DNA of 18,915 nt from NCBI GenBank assembly GCA_023664325.1, contig JAMPFS010000051.1:1-18915 (forward strand). Reading direction: 5' to 3'. Below are positions 7,298 through 13,552 of the stretch, one piece after another (positions within the stretch are counted from its first letter, which is position 1; the number at the start of each line of letters is the position of its first letter). The position numbers and the translations under genes are program-made. This stretch comes from Clostridium sp. (GTDB lineage Bacteria > Bacillota > Clostridia > Lachnospirales > Lachnospiraceae). A model generated the notes under the pieces. That model made no database searches. It was given only the letters and a program-made list of their open reading frames with translations, and was not told where the DNA came from.

Positions 7298-7750
7298 TCA
7301 ACCTAGTTTCCCTGCCAGCTTCTGCGCTTCTGCTTTATTTGTTGCCATCCCCTGATAATCCATTCCATACAGCATCCCATATCTGCTTGCTGTATACTCT
7401 CCGGCAGCAAGCTGTTCTTTTGTCGGGGAAGCTCCCTGAAAGACGAAGAACAACTTCTTTCCCTGAAACTCTTTTTCCGCAATCACACCGTAGGAACGGT
7501 CTAACAGGTTTCTCACGGAACCGCTCATGCTGTGCCAGTAAAGCGGAGAACCAAGCACAATCGTGTCTGCCTGTCTGATTTGGGCGATAATTTCCATAAA
7601 CTGGTCATCTTCGTATTCCTGCCCGTAAGAATAGATTTTGTAATCCACCAGATGCAGGGTGTCATACTCTTTTCCTGCCAGTAAATCTCCTGCCAGTTTC
7701 ACTGTGTTACCGTTCTTGTTTGGACTTCCGTTGATAAATAAAATGCTCAT
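7298..7750 (-). CDS. Flavodoxin-fold NAD(P)H-dependent FMN reductase-like protein
   Basis: A 150-aa flavodoxin-like protein. The FMN phosphate-binding loop is FINGSPNKNGNT at residues 5-16 and the second flavin-contacting loop is LGSPLYWHSMSG near residue 70. Such proteins bind FMN and transfer electrons from NAD(P)H to quinones or other acceptors. The start is placed at the ATG at 7750 because GGAGG lies 5 nt before it; an ATG four codons upstream (7762) has a poorer site. It sits between the iron alcohol dehydrogenase and the aldo/keto reductase and is probably co-transcribed with them. A short GCCGC/GCGGC stem lies at 7766-7780 just upstream. Confidence 0.88.
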   Translation of the reverse strand: MSILFINGSPNKNGNTVKLAGDLLAGKEYDTLHLVDYKIYSYGQEYEDDQFMEIIAQIRQADTIVLGSPLYWHSMSGSVRNLLDRSYGVIAEKEFQGKKLFFVFQGASPTKEQLAAGEYTASRYGMLYGMDYQGMATNKAEAQKLAGKLG

Positions 7751-7804
7751 AACATCCTCCATTCTGCCGCCTTTTGCGGCTTCAACATTTTTCTAAATGA
7801 CTTC

Positions 7805-8974
7805 TTACATAGATTCCAGCAGGATATGATAAATTTCCTCATGTGTCATCTTTTTATAACTGCCCGGCACAATGGCACAGGAATCCGCAACCGCTTTTAA
7901 GTCTGTATCTTCCCCGATACCCAGTTCACGCAAGCTGGTCGGAAGACCGATTTCCCGAATAAAATCTGCCAGTGCCTCCACGCCTGCCCCGGCAATTTCC
8001 TCATCACTCTTTCCCTCTGCCTGTATTCCCCAGACATTCTCTGCAAAACGTTTGAATTTTGCCAGTCCGTCCCGGTAAATATGACGGTAATACACCGGAT
8101 GCAGCACAGCCAGCCCCGCCCCATGATTGCAGTCCGTATATGCCCCTAACTGATGCTCCATCTGATGACACTCAAAATCCGTCCGTTTACCCAGCTTAAT
8201 AATCCGGTTCTCTGCCATTGTGGAATCCCACATCAGATTGCTTCTCGCCACATAATCTTCCGGATTTTGAACCGCCGCCCGCAGATTGCGGATCACATTT
8301 CTCATCAGTGCCTCAGCAATTTCATCGGATACATTATCCTCATCCGGCTCACTGAAATAAATCTCCATGATATGGGACAGCGTATCAAATCCCCCGGACA
8401 CCATCTGGAATTTCGGAACGCTGTAAGTATACACCGGATCTAACAGGGCAAATTTCGGATTGCACTGCGGATAGTCACGTCCTGTTTTCACTTTCTTCTC
8501 TTCATTGGTAATCACTGCGCCGCCGTTACATTCACTGCCGGTTCCCGCTACCGTGACAATGACTCCCAGAGGCAGCGGTTCAAAATCAAACCTGCCCGGG
8601 CTTGCGAAGAAATCTTCCCATACATCACCATCATACCGTGCCGCAAGGGAAATTGCCTTGCAGCAGTCGAGTACCGAACCGCCTCCCACACCGAGTATCA
8701 GGCTGATTCCATGCTCTCTTGCAAGCTCCGCCCCTTCCAGCACCTTGTTATAAGTTGGGTTTGGCATAATCCCCGAAAACTCAAATACCGTCTTGCCGGC
8801 ATCCTTCAAGATTTCCGTTACCTCGTCATAAATCCCATTCTTCTTTATGGAACCGCCGCCATAGCACAGCATGACATTTTCCCCGTATTTCTTTGTCAGG
8901 CATGCCAGATATTCCTTCACACAGCCCTTTCCGAAATAAACCTTTGTACTGTTCTCAAAAATAAAATTGTTCAT
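7805..8974 (-). CDS. Iron-containing alcohol dehydrogenase (YqhD/BdhA type)
   Basis: A full-length 389-aa group III alcohol dehydrogenase, which reduces aldehydes to alcohols (butanol or methylglyoxal-type substrates) with NAD(P)H. Cofactor motifs are CYGGGSIKKNG at 38-47 and GVGGGSVLDCCKA at 96-108. The metal ligands are Asp197 (GGFDTLSH), His201, His270 (ECHQMEH) and His284 (CNHGAGLAV); these match the Asp-His-His-His spacing known for E. coli YqhD (194, 198, 267, 281) with a constant offset of three. The ATG at 8974 has AAGGGG upstream. It is the first gene after the lysR terminator and probably the first of a four-gene operon controlled by that regulator, as is common for yqhD-like genes. 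Confidence 0.95.
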   Translation of the reverse strand: MNNFIFENSTKVYFGKGCVKEYLACLTKKYGENVMLCYGGGSIKKNGIYDEVTEILKDAGKTVFEFSGIMPNPTYNKVLEGAELAREHGISLILGVGGGSVLDCCKAISLAARYDGDVWEDFFASPGRFDFEPLPLGVIVTVAGTGSECNGGAVITNEEKKVKTGRDYPQCNPKFALLDPVYTYSVPKFQMVSGGFDTLSHIMEIYFSEPDEDNVSDEIAEALMRNVIRNLRAAVQNPEDYVARSNLMWDSTMAENRIIKLGKRTDFECHQMEHQLGAYTDCNHGAGLAVLHPVYYRHIYRDGLAKFKRFAENVWGIQAEGKSDEEIAGAGVEALADFIREIGLPTSLRELGIGEDTDLKAVADSCAIVPGSYKKMTHEEIYHILLESM

Positions 8975-9021
8975 AGCATTACCCCTTTTCCTTGTAAAAC
9001 ACGATTTTTCATCTGTCTTTA

Positions 9022-9059
9022 CTATAAAAAAAATGAGACCTGATTAGAAGTCTCATTTT
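9022..9059 (-). terminator. Rho-independent terminator of the lysR gene
   Basis: Read on the minus strand, a perfect 10-bp stem (AAAATGAGAC and GTCTCATTTT, 9059-9030) with a 10-nt loop is followed directly by a run of T, 76 nt after the lysR stop. A TATAGT box begins right behind the T-run (9021-9026), so the hairpin DNA may also overlap the promoter of the alcohol dehydrogenase operon. Confidence 0.8.
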
Positions 9060-9135
9060 GTTCATCTGTTTATACCCTATGGTTATAAGTGCCAGCAGCA
9101 AAGTTGTTCTTCCCATGCTTTGTTTTATATCCTCT

Positions 9136-10029
9136 CTATGCCTGCATGATATTCTGAACCGCTGACAGAAAACGCTGCACGGTTTTTGACGGCTGTGGGG
9201 AATGGAGCAGGCCATACGGAATTGTGTGTTCCCATTCCACCGGAATAATTTTTAACAAAGGATGCACATTTACCCAAGCCTGCGTTGCCATCAGAATATC
9301 ATTGCTGTTTTCACACCGATTAAAAACATCTACGTTATAAAAATCAAAATCCACAATATGTATCTGATGATGATTCTCCCAAATATCATCCCGCAGTTCA
9401 TCTACATAATGGCTCCAGCCCCTGTGCATCAGCATCAGGTTTTTCCCGTACATATCCTTCATGGAAAGTTTATTTTTCTTCGCCAGCGGATGGTGAATCG
9501 ACACAGCACAGCAAATCGGATGCCTTGTAATCTCAAATCCTGCACACTTCCGCAAATCTAACATCGTATCGTCAAATATTCCGGCAACCACATCAATATT
9601 CTGTCCTAAATTTGCCAGAATCTCCCTTGCATTTTCCGGTGTGTTGTCGAAAGGGATCAGCTGAAATTTAATTTCTGGACAATACTCATGAATCTTCGGC
9701 CACAGCTCCACCAGAATCTGTGCCGGTGTCATGGGTGATGTGCCAATGCGCAGCACTGACTCATCCTCCTGCATGGCATTCTTTGCCCGGATTACAGAAT
9801 CCTTGCAATACCCAATAATATATTTTGCATCCTGATAGAGTGAAATCCCGGCTTTCGTCAGATGCAGCCCCCGGTGTGTCCGTTCAAATAATTTTACGCC
9901 CAGCCCATCCTCCAAAAGGTTAATCTGTTTGATTACCGCAGTCGGTGTAATAAAAGACCGTTCCGCCGCTTTATTAAAACTCCCGGCATCCGCCACACGG
10001 ATAAATGTTTCCAACTGTGGGTTATACAT
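9136..10029 (-). CDS. LysR-family transcriptional regulator
   Basis: A 297-aa LysR-type regulator. The winged HTH is at residues 1-60 (LETFIRVADAGSFNKAAER, then TPTAVIKQINLLEDGLGVKLFER), followed by the linker helix and an effector-binding domain from about residue 90 (VLRIGTSPMTPAQIL) to the end. The ATG at 10029 has an AGGGCGGTGG site upstream. It lies immediately upstream of, and in the same direction as, the iron alcohol dehydrogenase operon, separated by a terminator. LysR regulators commonly activate neighbouring genes in response to a small ligand; here a reactive aldehyde or quinone is a reasonable guess from the target enzymes. Confidence 0.93.
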   Translation of the reverse strand: MYNPQLETFIRVADAGSFNKAAERSFITPTAVIKQINLLEDGLGVKLFERTHRGLHLTKAGISLYQDAKYIIGYCKDSVIRAKNAMQEDESVLRIGTSPMTPAQILVELWPKIHEYCPEIKFQLIPFDNTPENAREILANLGQNIDVVAGIFDDTMLDLRKCAGFEITRHPICCAVSIHHPLAKKNKLSMKDMYGKNLMLMHRGWSHYVDELRDDIWENHHQIHIVDFDFYNVDVFNRCENSNDILMATQAWVNVHPLLKIIPVEWEHTIPYGLLHSPQPSKTVQRFLSAVQNIMQA

Positions 10030-10064
10030 GAAACCACCGCCCTCGCATTTATTTGTTCCTGAAT

Positions 10065-10073
10065 ATTATAACA
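10065..10073 (-). promoter_or_regulatory. Extended -10 promoter of lysR
   Basis: On the minus strand TG-T-TATAAT (10073-10065) is a perfect extended -10 element about 35 nt upstream of the lysR start. No good -35 box is found at the right distance, which is usual for extended -10 promoters. Confidence 0.5.
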
Positions 10074-10164
10074 TTGGTAAATCAAAAAAGCATTAGAAAA
10101 ATAAACACTCTTCCGGTCTATGTTTGAACTGTTATGCTGTATGCCCTAGTGTATTCTCATGCCT

Positions 10165-10587
10165 TTAATACATTGGTATTTCGTTTTTATATCTATAAAA
10201 ATAATTTATATCTATTTTTTTCAGCAATTCCAGTTCAAATTCTTTTCGTAGTTGGAATTTGCTTTTAGAAACTGTTTGGTATTGTTTATCCACAAATTGA
10301 CTGCTTCTTGCATTGGCACAAAGGTAAACAACAAACTTAAATACATCATACGATATTTCCTCAATTTCTGTATAATCCTTTATACATGCTATTCCTCCCC
10401 TATCACCTATATCTGCATTATGATAACCACTTTTGTCCGAATAAATATATTTTCCCGGCAGTTTGTTTTTGTTCGCTTTTTCAAAATATATATTGAAATC
10501 CCATATAATAATTGCATATTCTCCTGATAATCTGCCTTTATTCAAGATATATTCTTTCATCTCTTGGCTGTTCAAATATTTATTCAC
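10165..10587 (-). CDS. Hypothetical protein (140 aa), candidate partner of the Phd antitoxin
   Basis: The start is the GTG at 10587, 8 nt before the end of the antitoxin frame and preceded by GGGAG, so the two are translationally coupled. The frame is open further upstream, but that part is the antitoxin read out of frame. The 140-aa product is soluble and rich in Tyr, Lys and Ile (EYAIIIWDFNIYFEKANKNK, then GDRGGIACIKDYTEIEE, then FVVYLCANARSS). It is longer than RelE/ParE/YoeB toxins (about 85-100 aa) and shows none of their motifs that I can recognise. It could be a new toxin, an immunity-type protein, or an unrelated coupled gene. Confidence 0.6.
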   Translation of the reverse strand: MNKYLNSQEMKEYILNKGRLSGEYAIIIWDFNIYFEKANKNKLPGKYIYSDKSGYHNADIGDRGGIACIKDYTEIEEISYDVFKFVVYLCANARSSQFVDKQYQTVSKSKFQLRKEFELELLKKIDINYFYRYKNEIPMY

Positions 10588-10885
10588 TGGCTCTCTCCCG
10601 CAGGCGCTTTCTCGCCTCTGATACACTGATCGTTGGTTCCCCATCCACTCTCTCCTGCTCTGCCTGAAGCACTTTTGACCGGAGCTGTAAAATCTGCTCC
10701 CGCTTCTCAAAGGCATCAATGCTCATCAGCACCATATCGCCTTCCCCGTTTTTGGTGATATAAATAGGCTCCTTCGTTTCTTTCGCCAGTGCAGATATGG
10801 ATGCATAATCGAACTCCGTTTTTGCTACTGCCTCTTTTATATCTAAATCTTTTATTTTACTCCCCTGGCATGACAAAAATGTCAC
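10580..10885 (-). CDS. Phd/YefM-family antitoxin, uncertain start
   Basis: Type II antitoxin of the Phd/YefM family. The core FDYASISALAKETKEPIYIT, KNGEGDMVLMSIDAFEKREQ and a C-terminal toxin-binding helix (LRSKVLQAEQERVDGE, ending SEARKRLRERASE) are typical. Such proteins neutralise a toxin and repress their own operon. The start is odd: there is no ATG, GTG or TTG close to the expected N-terminus (about DIKEAVAKTEF). The nearest in-frame candidates are a TTG at 10876 and a GTG at 10885, both inside the dispersed repeat at 10843-10885 and both without a good ribosome binding site. The natural start may have been destroyed or replaced by the repeat. Confidence 0.8.
   Translation of the reverse strand: MTFLSCQGSKIKDLDIKEAVAKTEFDYASISALAKETKEPIYITKNGEGDMVLMSIDAFEKREQILQLRSKVLQAEQERVDGEPTISVSEARKRLRERASE
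10843..10885 (-). repeat. Dispersed 43-bp repeat, copy 1
   Basis: This sequence is found again at 13139-13182 with one substitution and one base of length difference in an A-run. It includes the palindrome TGACA-N4-TGTCA and the segment TACTCCCCTGGCATGAC. It lies between the stop of the 372-aa gene and the antitoxin body. Two copies 2.3 kb apart in the same orientation suggest a dispersed repeat or a small non-autonomous element. Confidence 0.65.
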
Positions 10886-10905
10886 ATACCCGATGTTCCA
10901 TTCCT

Positions 10906-12024
10906 CTAACGTGGGAAATTGTTCAAATCTACAATATATGTATTTATACCAGCAGAAAAGCAAATCGTTTCCGAATCAATAATCAAAAACGATAAAATAA
11001 GCTTTGTATGATATGAAACTACTATTTCTTGTTCTTTAATATCTAAAATAACGATCGAAAAAGTATAAATCAAAGCAACCTTAGTATCTGTTATAAAACG
11101 TATTTTTTCAGGAAAACCAATAAATTCCTCAAGCGGGAAAATTCCGCCTCCATCTGAATATTTTTTAATAATCGGCAGCTTTTGGATTTTTTCAATTTCT
11201 CCCCTCTCATTCATACATACCATATCATCATTATACGCTCCAAAATATTTTTGCTTTATGAAGTCATATGTCATATTATACCCTGCATCATAAAAGATTT
11301 TTTTTACGTTAAAAACATCCTTTTCATAATCAAGAACAATGCTTGCCCTCTTTAACCAGTTTTTGCCCTCAATCTGATCCCTGTATAAAATATGAAACGC
11401 AAAACGATCATATTCTGAATTATTTTCTGCAAAATTCATTGCTCCGTTGATTGAAAATGCTCCATCCTTAAATAAATCCGTAAATAGTAAGACCGTATTG
11501 CTTTCTTTAAAATCATTTGAAAACCAAATAATCTTTTCTGTATCAATATACAGCCAATTCCCTTGTTTGCCAAACGGTAATATATTTAATTTGAAACAAT
11601 TGCATTGTCTCCCTGATTTATATTGTGCGATTGACTGCCCCGTTTCCATACTATAAACATCTACCACACCCCTGTCAGTAATCGTAAGAAACGTATGATT
11701 ATAATTAAGCCTAACCTCTTTTACACTTTTTTTAACCTTGACACTTTTCCTGTCCAAAACATTATGTGCATTGTCCAGATACATAATATCAACTATGCCT
11801 GGATGCATAACTGCAAAAATATGCTCATCTTCACTAATTAAATAATCTGCTTTATCCCCTCTAAATTTAGCCTGATATTTCAATTTGTCAAACGAAAAAC
11901 TTTTCCCTCTATACTCTACTGATTCACTTTTAAAAAATTTTCCGCAATATACACACTGATATCCGTTGTTTATCTTTTTAAATTTTGGCTCCTGTTGACA
12001 ACAATTAAATTTTTCCCACTCCAT
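10906..12024 (-). CDS. Hypothetical zinc-ribbon protein with beta-propeller-like body (372 aa)
   Basis: The N-terminus has a four-cysteine zinc ribbon (Cys8-Cys9 and CVYCGKFF at 24-27). The remaining 330 residues are a series of beta-strand repeats with hydrophobic-aromatic patterns (IFAVMHPGIVDIMYLD, FLTITDRGVVDVYS, NWLYIDTEKIIWFSND, VALIYTFSIVILDI), as in WD40-like propellers or six-bladed folds. No catalytic motif, signal peptide or membrane segment is seen. The ATG at 12024 has AAGGA 7 nt upstream and begins 29 nt after the Rpn stop, so the two may be co-transcribed. No known function; a sensor or scaffold role is only a guess from the fold. Confidence 0.65.
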   Translation of the reverse strand: MEWEKFNCCQQEPKFKKINNGYQCVYCGKFFKSESVEYRGKSFSFDKLKYQAKFRGDKADYLISEDEHIFAVMHPGIVDIMYLDNAHNVLDRKSVKVKKSVKEVRLNYNHTFLTITDRGVVDVYSMETGQSIAQYKSGRQCNCFKLNILPFGKQGNWLYIDTEKIIWFSNDFKESNTVLLFTDLFKDGAFSINGAMNFAENNSEYDRFAFHILYRDQIEGKNWLKRASIVLDYEKDVFNVKKIFYDAGYNMTYDFIKQKYFGAYNDDMVCMNERGEIEKIQKLPIIKKYSDGGGIFPLEEFIGFPEKIRFITDTKVALIYTFSIVILDIKEQEIVVSYHTKLILSFLIIDSETICFSAGINTYIVDLNNFPR

Positions 12025-12053
12025 GTAAGTTTCCTTTTTAGTTTTATTCTGCC

Positions 12054-13019
12054 CTACATTGTTTGAAGTTCGGCAAGCTGCTCGACTTCTGTAACACTAA
12101 GTCCTGAATCCTCTGCAATTTCCTGAAATGTCAGCTTTCCCCGTTTCAGCATATTAATCGCTGCATTTCTTTTCGCTTCGCTCATGCCCTGGCTAATTCC
12201 CTGACTGATTCCCTGGCTGATTCCCTGGCTGATTCCCTGATTTAAAATATTTCTTGCTTCTGTTTCAATTAATGCTCCACCCATGATATCACCTATACCT
12301 TCCTGCACATTTTGATATTTCTGTGCAATCTCTTTAATCACGTCACCAGAAATCTCTATTATCGTCCGCTTGTCAAATGCACCGATAACCTCCTGCTGTT
12401 CCAACTCGTCAAGCCGTTTCAAGATATCCTGATACTCGGCTTTTAATTCTTCCAGCTTCTGCTCATTATTATTATACTCCGAGAAGCTGCTCTCATGTGA
12501 AAAAATATAAAATGGAATCAGCATCAGCAGGCGTTTTTCAAAAATATCGTCTAGCGAATACGTCTGCACCTTCATTATCGGTATATCATACTGTACTGTC
12601 CCACCAGGGGTAATGATAACGTACTTCATTTTATCCAGTGCTTTTTTTCGTGTCCGAAGATACAGCACTGCGGTATGGGGGAAGGTCACTGTCAATGTCT
12701 CCTCCGTAACCTCGCCCTCGTCAAGTGCTATCTGCGCATCATATTCAAAAAGCCTGATTGTGATTCTCCCATCCGGCAGGCTGCTTTCACATTCGATATG
12801 GTATTTTTTCGGTGTCGTTCCAAAGACCGTAAAATTCGTGTCTGTTATGCGCTCCCTGTCCGGTTCATCCTGCTGGTCGATAAAATGCTCGTTGGGGAAA
12901 AACTGTATTTCCTCCTCACCAGTATACGTTTCCCCAAAAATCTCATTGATTATGGGAATGACCAGCTTCCGGCAGTCATTCAAGATTGTTCGGAACGCCC
13001 CATCGTATATATTTGCCAT
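12054..13019 (-). CDS. Rpn-family PD-(D/E)XK nuclease (recombination-promoting nuclease / putative transposase)
   Basis: A 321-aa member of the PDDEXK_2 (Rpn, 'transposase 31') family: MANIYDGAFRTILNDCRKL at the start, then the nuclease core with Asp60 (ITDTNF) and HIECESS (Glu76-Cys-Glu78, where Gln is common at the last position) followed by the conserved RLFEYDAQIAL. The C-terminal third has four GISQ repeats and an HTH-like end (LTFQEIAEDSGLSVTEVEQL). Rpn proteins are DNA endonucleases reported to stimulate RecA-independent recombination and to act in phage defence. The start is the ATG at 13019 (AAGGA 8-9 nt upstream); the frame extends further, but that part overlaps the promoter at 13048-13076. 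Confidence 0.9.
   Translation of the reverse strand: MANIYDGAFRTILNDCRKLVIPIINEIFGETYTGEEEIQFFPNEHFIDQQDEPDRERITDTNFTVFGTTPKKYHIECESSLPDGRITIRLFEYDAQIALDEGEVTEETLTVTFPHTAVLYLRTRKKALDKMKYVIITPGGTVQYDIPIMKVQTYSLDDIFEKRLLMLIPFYIFSHESSFSEYNNNEQKLEELKAEYQDILKRLDELEQQEVIGAFDKRTIIEISGDVIKEIAQKYQNVQEGIGDIMGGALIETEARNILNQGISQGISQGISQGISQGMSEAKRNAAINMLKRGKLTFQEIAEDSGLSVTEVEQLAELQTM
12186..12242 (-). repeat. 12-bp tandem repeat encoding GISQ units
   Basis: Four near-identical 12-bp units encode GISQGISQGISQGISQ, followed by GMSEA. Such perfect short repeats change copy number easily by slippage, altering the linker between the nuclease and the C-terminal HTH-like region without a frameshift. Similar G-x-x-Q/E-G runs are typical of this family. 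Confidence 0.8.
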
Positions 13020-13047
13020 GCTTTCATCCTTTCTTATTTGTGGTTTT

Positions 13048-13076
13048 ATCATATCATTTCTTGATGGTGAATTCAA
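13048..13076 (-). promoter_or_regulatory. Sigma-A promoter of the rpn gene
   Basis: On the minus strand TTGAAT (13071-13076), 17 bp, TATGAT (13048-13053). The start point would be about 13041, giving a 22-nt leader before the ATG at 13019, and supports that start. Confidence 0.7.
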
Positions 13077-13138
13077 GAATTTTAAGCCGACTGCCTCTGC
13101 GGTTCGCCCGCTTGCGGCACTTTCATATCAAAAGTATC

Positions 13139-13182
13139 CTAAATCCTTTATTTTACTCCCCTGGCATGACAAAAAATGTCAC
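13139..13182 (-). repeat. Dispersed 44-bp repeat, copy 2
   Basis: Partner of the repeat at 10843-10885, in the same orientation, here between the divergent rpn and rtcB2 promoters. Downstream on the minus strand follows a GC-rich, hairpin-forming stretch (13086-13118; GCGG/CCGC stem at 13099-13111) that is unlike the AT-rich surroundings. Confidence 0.65.
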
Positions 13183-13226
13183 TCTGAAATGAAACGCATC
13201 CTTCCAAAAATTTTATAAAAAAGCTA

Positions 13227-13255
13227 TTGACTTTTCATTTCTTTGTTGTTAAACT
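13227..13255 (+). promoter_or_regulatory. Sigma-A promoter of the rtcB2-prfH operon
   Basis: TTGACT (13227-13232), 17 bp, TAAACT (13250-13255) with an extended -10 TG at 13247-13248. Transcription would start at about 13262, leaving a leader of roughly 290 nt before the rtcB2 start at 13553. Confidence 0.65.
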
Positions 13256-13261
13256 ATGCAA

Positions 13262-13552
13262 CAAGTTGATGCAGAAGAAAAGAATTTCCGCATCAACAAG
13301 CAGCTATTAACCCCGAACGAAAGGAGGACAATTATGAAGAAGATGAATAACCGGAAACCGAACTTAACAGTAAACACAGGTGTAGTTGTCCTGGGAATGA
13401 TTCGAGGATAGTGATGTCTATTATTGCGTGTGATTTCTGACACGCATTCCATAAACCATTTATTTCATTCTATGGATAACTGGCACCATACAATTATGGT
13501 GTTATTTTTGTACGCATTTTTCGATAACACCATCCATAGAAAGGACAATGAT
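13262..13552 (+). promoter_or_regulatory. Structured mRNA leader of rtcB2-prfH, candidate attenuator/riboregulator
   Basis: Elements in order: a 5'-end stem (GTTGATGC 13265-13272 with GCATCAAC 13290-13297, 8 bp); the 25-codon ORF at 13334-13411; a 7-bp hairpin TGCGTGT/ACACGCA (13425-13431 with 13440-13446); a 10-bp outer stem TTCTATGGAT (13468-13477) with ATCCATAGAA (13532-13541) whose end touches the rtcB2 AAAGGA site; and two competing inner hairpins. ATGGTG (13496-13501) can pair with CACCAT at 13484-13489 or, as part of ATGGTGTTAT, with ATAACACCAT at 13524-13533. TTGTCCT inside the small ORF (13386-13392) is complementary to AGGACAA at both ribosome binding sites (13325-13331 and 13542-13548). 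No known riboswitch class is recognised. Confidence 0.5.
13334..13411 (+). CDS. Leader peptide ORF (25 aa) upstream of rtcB2
   Basis: An ATG with an AAGGAGG site 7 nt upstream, the strongest in this neighbourhood, opens a 25-codon ORF (MKKMNNRKPNLTVNTG, then a hydrophobic stretch and a TAG stop). The N-terminal third is basic. The frame is also open upstream to 13256, but that ATG precedes the predicted transcription start. No family recognised. Its position inside a structured leader, and the complementarity of its codons to the downstream ribosome binding site, suggest a regulatory leader peptide rather than a functional protein; a small toxin or a gene remnant are alternatives. Confidence 0.5.
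   Translation: MKKMNNRKPNLTVNTGVVVLGMIRG

Noticed and set aside
7766..7780. Terminator between the alcohol dehydrogenase and flavodoxin-like genes
   Set aside because: The GCCGC/GCGGC stem is only 5 bp and has no T-tract.
12186..12242. Short CRISPR-like repeat array
   Set aside because: The repeats are contiguous 12-bp units within a coding frame, with no spacers; no CRISPR array or cas gene is present in the window.
13086..13118. Rho-independent terminator of either neighbouring operon
   Set aside because: GC-rich pairing exists but no T-run follows on either strand, and it lies upstream of both promoters rather than after a gene.
13256..13333. Longer version of the leader ORF starting at the ATG at 13256
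   Set aside because: That ATG lies directly behind the -10 box and before the predicted transcription start, and has no ribosome binding site; the AAGGAGG at 13321-13327 points to the ATG at 13334.
13415..13550. tRNA-like or rRNA-mimic element in the rtcB2 leader
   Set aside because: I looked for a cloverleaf, a T-loop and a copy of the 16S decoding-centre sequence and found none.
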